Positions 25,813 to 34,131 of a stretch of 64,000 nucleotides of DNA are shown piece after piece. This DNA is from JAVBJN01 sp031546985 (GTDB lineage Bacteria > Bacteroidota > Bacteroidia > Chitinophagales > Chitinophagaceae), in assembly GCA_031546985.1 (NCBI GenBank), contig JAVBJN010000068.1, positions 22,327 to 86,326 of the forward strand, read 5' to 3'. Position 1 is the first letter of the stretch, and every line of letters begins with the position of its first letter. A program made the translations under genes and the position numbers. The notes beneath the pieces were generated by a model, which had not been told where the DNA came from, did no database searches, and was given only the letters and a program-made list of their open reading frames with translations.

Positions 25813-27399
25813 ATGAGTATTATCATCAGCGATGTGTCGTATCACTATCCTAATGAACATGCCTTATTTCAAGGTGTTCATGCCACTATTGCATCCAATA
25901 GCAAAGTATCGCTTACCGGCAGCAACGGAACGGGCAAGTCTACCCTGCTCAAAATCCTGGCGGGATTAATGTCACCCGATACGGGACAAATCATCTGTGC
26001 CTCTAAACCATACTACATTCCGCAACACCTCGGTTTTCTGCAATGCACCGTTGCCGAAGCATTGGGCATAGCACCTAAACTAGCCGCCTTACAGGCCATT
26101 ATGCAAGGCAGTGTGGCTATACAGGATTATGATACCCTGGCCGATGATTGGGATATTGAAGCGAGATATACCGCTGCACTGCAATACTGGCAATTACCCG
26201 TTTTGCAGCCAGATACGCCTATGGATAGCCTGAGCAATGGTGAAAAAACCAAGGTCTTTCTCGCAGGTATACTGGTACATGAGCCGGAAATTATTCTGCT
26301 GGACGAACCGACCAATCACCTGGATTATGCCAGTCGCGAATTGCTGTATGATTTTATCCTAGAGCATAAAGCTACAATGGTAGTGGTGAGCCACGATATT
26401 ACGCTGCTGAACCTCCTCGATACCACCTTCGAGTTATCGGCGAAAGGCATGCAGCGGTATGGCGGCAACTACGCTTTTTACCTGGAGCAAAAAGAGCTGG
26501 AAGACAACGCACTGGAAGAAAGCATCCTGAACGAGGAAAAGAACCTCCGAATGGCCAGGAAAAAAGCCCGCGAAGTGGCGCAACGACAGGAAAAAAGAAT
26601 ACGGCAGGGCGAAAAGAACAAAACGGAAGTACCCCGTATTTACAAAAACACATTGCGGGATAGCGCGGAAAAAACCGCGGCCAAACTAAAAGACCAGCAC
26701 AGCAATATATTGGGCAACAGTGCCGAAAAACTTGCGGCATTAAGGCAACAAAAAAACGCCATCGATCATTTAAAGATCAATTTCGATAACGCTGCTTTAC
26801 ACAGTGGCAAACTGCTGATTGAGGCGCAGCTGGTGAATTATGCTTACGAGCCGGGTAAAAACATATGGCCTGCGCCTATTGATTTCAAACTCTACAGCAA
26901 CGACCGCATTCACATTACAGGTCGCAATGGAGCGGGTAAAAGCACACTTATCCAATTGCTCACCGGAAGCCTGCAACCCTCGGAAGGCATTATTGAGCGA
27001 AGTAATTTTAACTGGATATACCTGGAGCAGAATTATGAAGTGGTGAACGTGGATTGCAGCATTGCAGAACTGGCAGAACAGTACAACCAGAAACACCTGG
27101 AAGATCATGAGGTGAAAATCCGGCTAAACCGTTTCCTGTTCCCGGCAGATACCTGGCACAAGCGCTGCAAAGACCTCAGCGGTGGCGAAAAAATGCGACT
27201 ATATCTTTGCTGCCTAATGATCAGCAACCACACGCCAGACCTGATTATATTGGACGAGCCTACCAATAACCTGGACATTCCGGGCATTAGAATATTAACC
27301 CAAACCATTAAACAATACCAGGGCAGCTTATTGGTGATCTCGCACGACAAACATTTTGTGGAAGAGATTGGTGTGGAGAGCCAGTTTGAATTAGTGTAA
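25813..27399 (+). CDS. ABC-F family ATPase
   Basis: The 528-residue protein has two ABC domains and no membrane segments. Walker A motifs are GSNGTGKST (~residue 36) and GRNGAGKST (~372); signatures are LSNGEKTKV and LSGGEKMRL; Walker B motifs are IILLDEPTNHLDY and LIILDEPTNNLDI. The linker between domains (~residues 235-320) is a highly charged coiled coil. ABC-F proteins act on the ribosome, either as translation factors or as protection against antibiotics binding the peptidyl-transferase centre. This length fits the short ABC-F groups; a resistance role cannot be told from sequence alone. Confidence 0.9.
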   Translation: MSIIISDVSYHYPNEHALFQGVHATIASNSKVSLTGSNGTGKSTLLKILAGLMSPDTGQIICASKPYYIPQHLGFLQCTVAEALGIAPKLAALQAIMQGSVAIQDYDTLADDWDIEARYTAALQYWQLPVLQPDTPMDSLSNGEKTKVFLAGILVHEPEIILLDEPTNHLDYASRELLYDFILEHKATMVVVSHDITLLNLLDTTFELSAKGMQRYGGNYAFYLEQKELEDNALEESILNEEKNLRMARKKAREVAQRQEKRIRQGEKNKTEVPRIYKNTLRDSAEKTAAKLKDQHSNILGNSAEKLAALRQQKNAIDHLKINFDNAALHSGKLLIEAQLVNYAYEPGKNIWPAPIDFKLYSNDRIHITGRNGAGKSTLIQLLTGSLQPSEGIIERSNFNWIYLEQNYEVVNVDCSIAELAEQYNQKHLEDHEVKIRLNRFLFPADTWHKRCKDLSGGEKMRLYLCCLMISNHTPDLIILDEPTNNLDIPGIRILTQTIKQYQGSLLVISHDKHFVEEIGVESQFELV

Positions 27400-27456
27400 C
27401 AATGGGGTAATGTGAGAATGTGTAAATGAAGCAATGTGCTAATTGGATAATTAGTG

Positions 27457-27654
27457 AATCGTAAACCCATCGGCCTTCGACAGGCTCAGGCACCGGAGGG
27501 TTTACGATTGTAGACTTTGAGCGAGATTCATGTGGTAGCCATTCCACGCACTGGGCCTTCGACAAGCTCAGGCACCGGATAATTTAAACCGCCCTTCAAA
27601 AACTGAAGCACCGGAAAGATTGTCGAAGGGAGGTTCCTGAGCTTGTCGAAGGGC
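27457..27654. repeat. Cluster of interspersed palindromic repeats
   Basis: GGCCTTCGACAGGCTCAGGC (27473-27492) is repeated as GGCCTTCGACAAGCTCAGGC (27554-27573), both followed by ACCGGA. An inverted copy TTCCTGAGCTTGTCGAAGG lies at 27633-27651 and a degraded direct copy at 27591-27615. The first unit is also framed by ATCGTAAACCC (27459-27469) and GGGTTTACGAT (27498-27509). This is a mosaic REP/BIME-like array between the ABC-F gene and the convergent NRPS gene, and may form transcript-end structures. Confidence 0.75.
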
Positions 27655-27658
27655 CGAC

Positions 27659-30600
27659 CTACTTCAATCTCACCGGGCTGCCACTCCAATCAGAACCGGC
27701 TACCAGTTGCTCACCTTTCATCACCAATGAGAGTGGCTCCAACATAACATCATCACCAATTTCGGTATCGTATAAAATGATAGACCTTGCACCCACACTA
27801 CAACGTGCGCCAATTTTTACAGGTCCTACTTTCATCACCCGGTCTTCGAACAAGTGCGTTTGTGGGCCGCAATCTTCGTTCAGTGCGGTATCGTCACCAA
27901 TAGTCACCATATCCTGCTCGGTTATATCCGTAGTATTGAGCCATACCCTTTTACCTGCTTTCACACCCATTAAGCGAAGCGCCAAAGGCAAAAACGGCGT
28001 ACCCTTCATAAATTCCAGCAAGAACGGCACGGCCAATGCTTCATAAGTAACAGTAATAGCCTCGCTGCGCCAAACCTTATGCGTCCACATGGGTTTTTGT
28101 TCCTTTTTGTGCACCCCTACGGTTATCCATTTTAATGCAACCGTTACAAAGAACGCGGGCAAACCCATATAAAACAGGTAATAAAAAGGCAGTTTGGGGA
28201 ACTCTTGAATGATTTGTAACAGTGTGCGATCCTTAACCAGGTCGTGGCAGTAGGCCACAAACAATACACTGCAACAAATGATCACCGTTTCGGGCAGCAC
28301 TATTCGTATGCCATCGATTACCCCTCTGGCCATTTTTCTGCTCCGGGATGGGTTGGTTGTGAGGTGTGCCGGGTAATTGCCGCTATCCTGGCGGCGGGGC
28401 ATGGCAATAGCCGGAGAGCCAAACCAATCGCCTGCAGCATTATCCTTACGCTGGCCATCGGTAGGTGGCACGGATAGTACGCCAATCAGCATATCATCGC
28501 CCAGGTTATATCCTTGCGGAATAAGCGCGCTGTTGCCCACAAAACTCCGGTTGCCAATAACCGTGCGCTCCAGGATCAACCGTTGGGCACGAATGTCTTC
28601 TTCGCCCAGCGATACCGCATCGGCAATAAACGATTCATCGCCAATCTCCAGCATGGTGTGGGTAACATTGCTGGCGGTAGAGATTTCGGTATTCTTCCCG
28701 ATTTTGGCTCCCAGCAACCGGAAAAACCGGGATACATAAACAGTTGCGTATATCGGATGCAGCACAATCAGTGATACAGAAATCAGTTGATCCGACAACC
28801 ATTTTCTTACATAAATGGCGCTGTATACCGGGTAAGTACCCGGCTTAATGTTGCGCAGCAGCAGTCTGGAGAGCACCACCGTTTCAAGCGCATACAACAG
28901 AATGTAGATCAGTGTAAGCCAGGGCACATGAATAAGATAGCTAAAATCATAATCACCGGCATTGGTATCGAGATAGTTTAGCAGTTCTATCACCGGCAAT
29001 AGCGGCAACAGGATAACGATTGGGAAAGCAGTGAGCAACAAACCGTACAATACACCATATGCCTTACGTTTAAAAACAGATACCACCAATGGTTGCAGAA
29101 TATCGCCGGGTTGTTTTTGTTCTGTTTTCTCCGCAGGACTACCCTTCCAGACTTCGTAGCTTTTAATGGTCTGATTGGCCTGTAAATGGCTCTGATCCTG
29201 CAATTCGCCCCAATCTGCGATAACCGTACCACCAGAGAGAATCGCATTGCTACCCACATAGGCATGATCGCCGATTTTGATGCTGCGCAGTTTCATCCAG
29301 CCATTTTCTACCGTCATATTGTTCAGAATCACCTGCGAGCTTACGCTGGCATCCGAACCAATTGCTAACAGGTCGTGCGCGCCAATGCTAAGCGAACTCA
29401 GTTGTACATCTTTGGCAACCTTAACCCCAAGTAATCTTAAATAAAGCGGATAAATGGGCGTACCATTCATAAATTGGGAAGGCACCAGTCTTAGAATCGT
29501 ATTCACCAGCCAGTACCGGAAATAGTAAGTACCCCACAGTGGATAATCGCCTTCTTTGGCCCTACCCAGCACCAGCCATTTGCACACAATAGCCAGCAAG
29601 GAAAAGAAAGGAGGAATAAAGCAGAACAGACACAAGGCTGTAAGAATGGCCCAGCCCCGGTTATCCATACCCGATTCGGTTTGCGCCACTACATAATAAT
29701 AGCCGAGGTATGGAATAAAGATCTGGATGGCAAACAAACCATAGATCAGCAAAAGCGAAACCGCCTGCATTACCCCACAAACCAAATACCGTAGTGTAGG
29801 AACACGGTTAAACGTTTCCCGCTCACGTTTACTTTGGTGTGCAGCCTTTTCTTCGGCCACTTCCCAGGCTGCAATCAGTTTCCGGATGGGCCTGTTGGTA
29901 TAAATATCTTTAAGCGAGGCTTGCGATACACCCGCTTCATTCCTAAGCCAGGAGGAGAAAGTAGCTGCCAGCAATGAATGGCCGCCGAGATCGGTAAAGA
30001 AATCAGATTCTGGCGTAATATCCCGGCCGGGGAAAATATGCCGGAGACCAGCCATCACTTTAACCTCCAGCGGATCGCTGGCATTTACTTCAATTTCGGT
30101 TTCAGCTTTTATTAACAGCAATGCCTCAGGTACAGGCAGCGATTTACGGTCTATTTTCCCACTCGATAAACGGGGCATTTGTTCCAGCGGCATCATTACC
30201 AGCGGAACCATATATGGTGGCAACACTTTACCCAGGCTGTTTCTGGCAGCCTGCTCATCCCAATGGGTATTGGGTTTTAAGGTTACGTAACCTACCAGCT
30301 GATCCTGGTTAGTCGCATCTTTTTTAAGGGCAACCGCAGCAGCCAACACTTCCGGCAATTCATTAAGCTGGCTTTCAATTTCGCCCAGCTCTATCCGGTA
30401 GCCACGCAGTTTAACCTGGTCGTCGAGTCTGCCGCGGAAATCAATCGTGCCATCAGCTTGCATCACTACCGCATCGCCGCTCAGGTAAATCCGGTTACCG
30501 GGTAAGGCGTCAAGGGTTTCGGGTTTAAGCAGAAATTTTTCGTTGGTGAGATCCGGACGGTTTACATACCCTTCGCATACACCCGGACCCGAAATAATCA

Positions 30601-31630
30601 GTTGCCCCTGCTCACCTGTTGGCACAATGTTAAACTGCTCATCTACCACCGCCAGGTTATAGTTGGGTAATGGCCCGCCAATGGTAATAGCATCGCCGGG
30701 TTTAAGGGCTATCATGGTAGCTGTTACCGTAGTTTCGGTAGGGCCATAGCTGTTGTAAAATACGTTATGACCGGGTTTGCTCCAACGCTGCAAAACGGCA
30801 TTGGTACAGGCTTCGCCACCAGCATTGATCAGCCGCAGCCCGGGTATGCTATCTTCCATAACGGCCAGCAGGCTGGGTACGGCATGCAACACCGTAATAT
30901 TTTCGCGACGCAATATCTGGCTTATTTCGTCTATAGACTTGGCGGTAGTAGCATCTGCTACCCAAAGTGTAGCGCCCACCGACAGGCTAATCCAGGTTTC
31001 TTCGCACCACATATCAAACGATACAGAAAATCCCTGGTACACTTTATCGTCTTCACAGATACCCAGCACACTTTGTTCGGAACGCACCAGGTGACAAATA
31101 TTGCGGTGCAGGATGGGAATACCTTTGGGTTTTCCGGTACTACCGGAAGTATACAGTACATAGGCACGGTCGTCTGGATTAGGCCCTTCGGGCAGATTAC
31201 AGGATTCATGCGCCACGAAAGAAGGCACTTCAAATACAGCACAGGATAATTGCGGCGCGCCATCGCTGAAACAAGCCATCGCCCCTACTTCCTCCATTAC
31301 AATCTGTAACCTTTCTTCCGGCATTTCACGATCCAGCGGCACATAAGCGGCACCCGATTTTACAATACCTAAAATAAGGGCGTGCAGCGCCAGGCTCCTC
31401 GTTTGCCAAACGCCAATAGCATCCCCTCTTCCAAATCCCTGCAAGGCAATAAAGCAAGCGATCTGATCGCTCCATTCATCCAGTTGCCGATAAGTGAGGG
31501 AAGTATTTTCAAAAATGAGTGCGGTCTTATTCTGATACCGGCGAGCAGCCTCCCGGAAAATATCGGCTAATGTCTCTTCTCTTATCAGGTCCGGCTGTTC
31601 GGAACCTATCAACAGGCTTCTGGTCATCAT
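27659..31630 (-). CDS. Pls-type (polylysine-synthetase-like) single-module NRPS with membrane C-terminus
   Basis: At 1323 residues it matches the length and order of epsilon-poly-L-lysine synthetase-type enzymes. The adenylation domain occupies ~15-500: TSGSTGKPKG near 160, NSYGPTETTV, FRGRLDDQVKLRGYRIELGE near 405, and catalytic Lys in SSGKIDRKSLP near 490. The carrier domain (~520-590) has phosphopantetheine Ser552 in DLGGHSLLA. Several membrane helices alternate with three tandem left-handed-beta-helix-like acyltransferase segments (isoleucine-patch hexapeptides such as IGSDASVSSQVIL, IGDESFIADAVSL, IGDDTALNEDCGP). Pls uses this layout to polymerise one amino acid through side-chain amide bonds. 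The substrate here is unknown. A broken phosphopantetheinyl transferase gene lies divergently upstream. Confidence 0.85.
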   Translation of the reverse strand: MMTRSLLIGSEQPDLIREETLADIFREAARRYQNKTALIFENTSLTYRQLDEWSDQIACFIALQGFGRGDAIGVWQTRSLALHALILGIVKSGAAYVPLDREMPEERLQIVMEEVGAMACFSDGAPQLSCAVFEVPSFVAHESCNLPEGPNPDDRAYVLYTSGSTGKPKGIPILHRNICHLVRSEQSVLGICEDDKVYQGFSVSFDMWCEETWISLSVGATLWVADATTAKSIDEISQILRRENITVLHAVPSLLAVMEDSIPGLRLINAGGEACTNAVLQRWSKPGHNVFYNSYGPTETTVTATMIALKPGDAITIGGPLPNYNLAVVDEQFNIVPTGEQGQLIISGPGVCEGYVNRPDLTNEKFLLKPETLDALPGNRIYLSGDAVVMQADGTIDFRGRLDDQVKLRGYRIELGEIESQLNELPEVLAAAVALKKDATNQDQLVGYVTLKPNTHWDEQAARNSLGKVLPPYMVPLVMMPLEQMPRLSSGKIDRKSLPVPEALLLIKAETEIEVNASDPLEVKVMAGLRHIFPGRDITPESDFFTDLGGHSLLAATFSSWLRNEAGVSQASLKDIYTNRPIRKLIAAWEVAEEKAAHQSKRERETFNRVPTLRYLVCGVMQAVSLLLIYGLFAIQIFIPYLGYYYVVAQTESGMDNRGWAILTALCLFCFIPPFFSLLAIVCKWLVLGRAKEGDYPLWGTYYFRYWLVNTILRLVPSQFMNGTPIYPLYLRLLGVKVAKDVQLSSLSIGAHDLLAIGSDASVSSQVILNNMTVENGWMKLRSIKIGDHAYVGSNAILSGGTVIADWGELQDQSHLQANQTIKSYEVWKGSPAEKTEQKQPGDILQPLVVSVFKRKAYGVLYGLLLTAFPIVILLPLLPVIELLNYLDTNAGDYDFSYLIHVPWLTLIYILLYALETVVLSRLLLRNIKPGTYPVYSAIYVRKWLSDQLISVSLIVLHPIYATVYVSRFFRLLGAKIGKNTEISTASNVTHTMLEIGDESFIADAVSLGEEDIRAQRLILERTVIGNRSFVGNSALIPQGYNLGDDMLIGVLSVPPTDGQRKDNAAGDWFGSPAIAMPRRQDSGNYPAHLTTNPSRSRKMARGVIDGIRIVLPETVIICCSVLFVAYCHDLVKDRTLLQIIQEFPKLPFYYLFYMGLPAFFVTVALKWITVGVHKKEQKPMWTHKVWRSEAITVTYEALAVPFLLEFMKGTPFLPLALRLMGVKAGKRVWLNTTDITEQDMVTIGDDTALNEDCGPQTHLFEDRVMKVGPVKIGARCSVGARSIILYDTEIGDDVMLEPLSLVMKGEQLVAGSDWSGSPVRLK

Positions 31631-31647
31631 ACTTAGAACTTACAGGA

Positions 31648-31655
31648 TAAATGTA
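31648..31655 (-). promoter_or_regulatory. Possible -7 box of the NRPS gene (TACATTTA)
   Basis: TACATTTA on the minus strand differs from TAnnTTTG only at the last base and lies 18 bases upstream of the NRPS start codon. Confidence 0.35.
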
Positions 31656-31750
31656 TCCAATATTTCTGCCAGACCGGGGCTGTACCCAACATTTTAATCA
31701 CATTTTCAGGTTGTACCTTCGGGAATCAGGTTTAAAAGCGCCAACATCCT

Positions 31751-31945
31751 ATGTCGGTACATGTATATTATACCCAAATTCCCAACCCAGATGCCCATGC
31801 AGCTGCATACCAGGTGTTGTTACAAGCACTGCCCCAACACCTCCAGGCAGCGCTTACACGTTATACCGACCTTCAAGAGCGGGGTTTAAGAATAGTTGGA
31901 AAAGCTTTGTTAAAATTGGTAATTGGCCAGCACAATGATCTCTAA
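31751..31945 (+). pseudogene. Truncated Sfp-type 4'-phosphopantetheinyl transferase
   Basis: The 64-residue product begins MSVHVYYTQIPNPDAHAAAY and continues with RYTDLQERGLRIVGKALLKL. This is the N-terminal strand and helix of Bacteroidota Sfp/Gsp-type transferases, in which RY..(W/L)Q...R.LGK.LL is characteristic. The family normally has ~200-230 residues with a later magnesium motif; here a stop follows at 31943-31945 and a terminator hairpin begins 4 bases later, so the catalytic part is deleted. Lying divergently beside an NRPS with a carrier domain, it was probably the activating enzyme; another copy elsewhere must now serve. Confidence 0.65.
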
Positions 31946-31948
31946 ACA

Positions 31949-31975
31949 AACGGCCCGGGAAAACTCCCGGGCCGT
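31949..31975. terminator. GC-rich hairpin between convergent genes
   Basis: AACGGCCCGGGA pairs perfectly with TCCCGGGCCGTT. It lies between the truncated transferase and the convergent 54-aa gene and can terminate either, though the T-tract is weak. Confidence 0.65.
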
Positions 31976-31983
31976 TATTGCTA

Positions 31984-32148
31984 TTATGCCAACCGTATCA
32001 AAATCCAGACAACAGCTTTATCCTTATAAGGAGGCATCCTTTCCCCTTTTGAGATGGGCGCTGTTGTAGAAGGCGTACCTTCCACTTCCCATACGCCACT
32101 TTCCGGACATGTTTCTCCGGTTTTCGCTTTTGTTCCAATTGCTGCCAT
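31984..32148 (-). CDS. Conserved 54-residue protein (YjzC-like)
   Basis: ATG 32148 to TAA 31984 encodes a 54-residue protein starting MAAIGTKAKTGETCPESGVW, with a central STTAPISKGERMPPYKDKAV and an end VWILIRLA. The CPESGxW ... SKGxRMPPY pattern is a short conserved family found across bacteria, with one Cys and no membrane segment; I know no established function. It is shorter than common annotation cut-offs. It is flanked by the terminator at 31949 and by ~250 bases of apparently empty upstream DNA. Confidence 0.75.
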   Translation of the reverse strand: MAAIGTKAKTGETCPESGVWEVEGTPSTTAPISKGERMPPYKDKAVVWILIRLA

Positions 32149-32403
32149 GTCTAAGTATTTAATTAGTGATCACAAATATTGAGAGTGCGATCTTCTCTCC
32201 AGGTTAAATTGATTAGTGTACCGCATGTAAGAAGCCATACTATAATTGACTAAAGTGCCAATAAGCGTCGGTGCACCAATCCGTGCTTAGTCGGGTTTAG
32301 TATAACAGAATGGAGCGCGGTATCATTATTCTACATTCCTTTCCTTCATTTTATCAAGGTGCCTGCATAGTTTTAGAGATGAACAAATTGCCTCCGTTAT
32401 CGA

Positions 32404-33372
32404 TCATATCCGTTTTTCATTTACCAGCCTCCAGTAATGAAGTCCAAGCCTGGTAAGCTGGCAAGCTTTGCCATTCATAGCCGCCCAATACATATGCTCT
32501 TCCCCTACCGGCTCTACAAGCCCCACCCTGCACATTTTTTGCAGATCGTTAAAGACCGTAACATTATGTGCTTCAGAAAAAGGCGCTTTGCATAGGTGTT
32601 TGATTTCAGGGTCGTTGGTGTACTCGTAAGAAGAATCGAGTTGGTGCAGTTGCGTTGGAGATGGGAAGTAGGCTGTTATTCTTTTTAAGGCATCGTTGGC
32701 AATCATTGGAGTAACATTACGCAGCGACGTAAAGCCACTTACGTTTGTTTTAAATACAGGCCTTTGCTCCCATGGCCCCAGCGCCTGGTCTATGTAAGAA
32801 TAAATGCTGCCTGGTGTAATATGCCCATTGATATTGGCAGCGCCGCCTTTCAATCCTTCCAGCAAGAGATTGGTAAAAACACCTTTCCCACTCACTTCCA
32901 TGGCCACTTCATTCTGTTTGCTGGCCGTGAGAATGGTAATGCCTTCGTTGATATGACCAGAGATATTATGAGAAAAGGCAGGCGCAGTGATAGCTCCACT
33001 ATGGCAACAATCGAGAATAATGATTTTGTTGGTAGATGCAGAGCTGTTGGCCAGCGAAAGAATATCCTGCATAGATATGCCTTCATCATATTTCCTATGA
33101 TCGGGTGTAAGCAGATAAGTGCCCACCTCATTCATGTATCCATGCCCTGAAAAGTAAAAAAGAGCGGTATCGTTGCGCCCCGAAAACAGATCGCGGATTA
33201 ACTCCCGAAGCGTACTCTTGCGCATCACATCTGTTTTGAGCAATACATTAAAGTTTGCGGATTGATCGCCGTTGGTTGATATAAGCTCTGCAAACTCTGT
33301 TGCATCTCTGATACAACCATGAAGCGGAGCCGATGGATAGTTGTTGATGCCTACTACTAATGCCTTTTTCAT
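32404..33372 (-). CDS. Caspase-family (peptidase C14) protein with C-terminal winged-helix-like region
   Basis: The 322-residue protein opens with the caspase-fold strand MKKALVVGINNYPSAPLHGC. The catalytic His77 lies in FYFSGHGYMN and Cys123 in IILDCCHSGA, the metacaspase/paracaspase dyad arrangement. The caspase-like domain occupies ~1-220. The remaining ~100 residues (ALKRITAYFPSPTQLHQLDS, RLGLHYWRLVNEKRI) are helical and may be an adaptor or winged-helix domain. No signal peptide, so cytoplasmic. It is transcribed divergently from a sensor/TIR gene run, with two palindromes between them. Bacterial caspase-like enzymes often serve in defence or programmed cell death; this role is inferred. 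Confidence 0.88.
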   Translation of the reverse strand: MKKALVVGINNYPSAPLHGCIRDATEFAELISTNGDQSANFNVLLKTDVMRKSTLRELIRDLFSGRNDTALFYFSGHGYMNEVGTYLLTPDHRKYDEGISMQDILSLANSSASTNKIIILDCCHSGAITAPAFSHNISGHINEGITILTASKQNEVAMEVSGKGVFTNLLLEGLKGGAANINGHITPGSIYSYIDQALGPWEQRPVFKTNVSGFTSLRNVTPMIANDALKRITAYFPSPTQLHQLDSSYEYTNDPEIKHLCKAPFSEAHNVTVFNDLQKMCRVGLVEPVGEEHMYWAAMNGKACQLTRLGLHYWRLVNEKRI

Positions 33373-33394
33373 TGTAATTAGAAATTTATTTTCA

Positions 33395-33402
33395 CAAAGG
33401 TT
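33395..33402 (-). promoter_or_regulatory. Possible -7 box of the caspase-like gene (AACCTTTG)
   Basis: On the minus strand AACCTTTG is one base from TAnnTTTG and would start transcription ~19 bases before the caspase-like start codon. Confidence 0.4.
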
Positions 33403-33423
33403 TGAAGTATAGGTGTGCCGTTC

Positions 33424-33443
33424 TATACCTGCACATAGGTATA
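33424..33443. promoter_or_regulatory. Palindromic operator candidate 1
   Basis: TATACCTgcacatAGGTATA, two perfect 7-base arms with a 6-base spacer, lies upstream of the caspase-like promoter. It shares its arms with the second palindrome at 33482. Confidence 0.6.
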
Positions 33444-33481
33444 TTCCTGCCAGGCAATATTTTCCGGTAAGATTGAATGAA

Positions 33482-33499
33482 ATACCTACCTGTAGGTAT
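33482..33499. promoter_or_regulatory. Palindromic operator candidate 2
   Basis: ATACCTAcctgTAGGTAT, two perfect 7-base arms with a 4-base spacer, lies directly upstream of the rightward promoter. ATACCT...AGGTAT is common to both sites, as expected for a dimeric regulator; the LuxR-type regulator at 35558 is the obvious candidate. Confidence 0.65.
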
Positions 33500-33521
33500 A
33501 GAAACCGGTTTAACGTGCCGG

Positions 33522-33530
33522 TACATTTGC
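33522..33530 (+). promoter_or_regulatory. -7 promoter box (TACATTTGC)
   Basis: A perfect TAnnTTTG match about 30 bases upstream of the start codon at 33561, 22 bases after palindrome 2. Confidence 0.7.
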
Positions 33531-33560
33531 ATTATTAAATCACTCTTAAAAGAAAATCTT

Positions 33561-34097
33561 ATGAGAACAGAAAGTATGAACAACGCGCAGGCTGAAGAAA
33601 ATGTACAGGTCAATACCACCACTGTAGAAGGACAATCTTATGCAACGGCATTTGAATACCTGAAATCACTTCCGCGTAACCTGGACAAACCAGCATTGGA
33701 AAGTTATAAGAGAGACCGCACCTCAGCCATTATCGACTGCCAGGTAGCCGAAGACTTTACAACCAGTTTCAGAAGTGCAAACGATAGTTTTCATATTCCC
33801 GTATCCTGGTGCCTCACCAAAGACGCGTTGCTAAAATTACTGGGCATTACCAGTTACGAAGGGTATCCGGAAGTAGATGGCGTGCGTTTCTACGGCGGGT
33901 TGAATGGCGACAATTACCTTACGCTTATTGCGGTTTCTACCACACCTGGTGAAGGCGGTCGTAGTAACGATCTTACAATCGCCGACAACTACCCTTACTA
34001 CGATTATTCGGACCTGTGCCCCAGTCATTGCAGCAACACAGGCAATCTAAGTATCGCAATTGGACCAATTACAGCATTAAAGGTGGCAATTAGTTAA
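33561..34097 (+). CDS. Unknown 178-residue protein divergent from the caspase-like gene
   Basis: From ATG 33561. No signal peptide or membrane segment. Residues 1-25 are acidic and Asn/Gln-rich. A globular part follows, with SYATAFEYLKSLPRNLDKPA, HIPVSWCLTKDALLKLLGIT, GVRFYGGLNGDNYLTLIAVS and a Cys-containing tail YYDYSDLCPSHCSNTGNLS. I do not recognise the family. A strong promoter and a palindrome lie upstream, and it heads the run with the sensor, kinase and regulator genes, so it may be the main output of that system or an input component. Confidence 0.7.
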   Translation: MRTESMNNAQAEENVQVNTTTVEGQSYATAFEYLKSLPRNLDKPALESYKRDRTSAIIDCQVAEDFTTSFRSANDSFHIPVSWCLTKDALLKLLGITSYEGYPEVDGVRFYGGLNGDNYLTLIAVSTTPGEGGRSNDLTIADNYPYYDYSDLCPSHCSNTGNLSIAIGPITALKVAIS

Positions 34098-34131
34098 TAT
34101 AAAGTAATTACTAAGATGAAATATTCTTATT

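Noticed and set aside
30767..31249. 160-residue frame antisense to the NRPS adenylation domain
   Set aside because: Antisense shadow of a strongly conserved coding region; no start signals or recognised domain.
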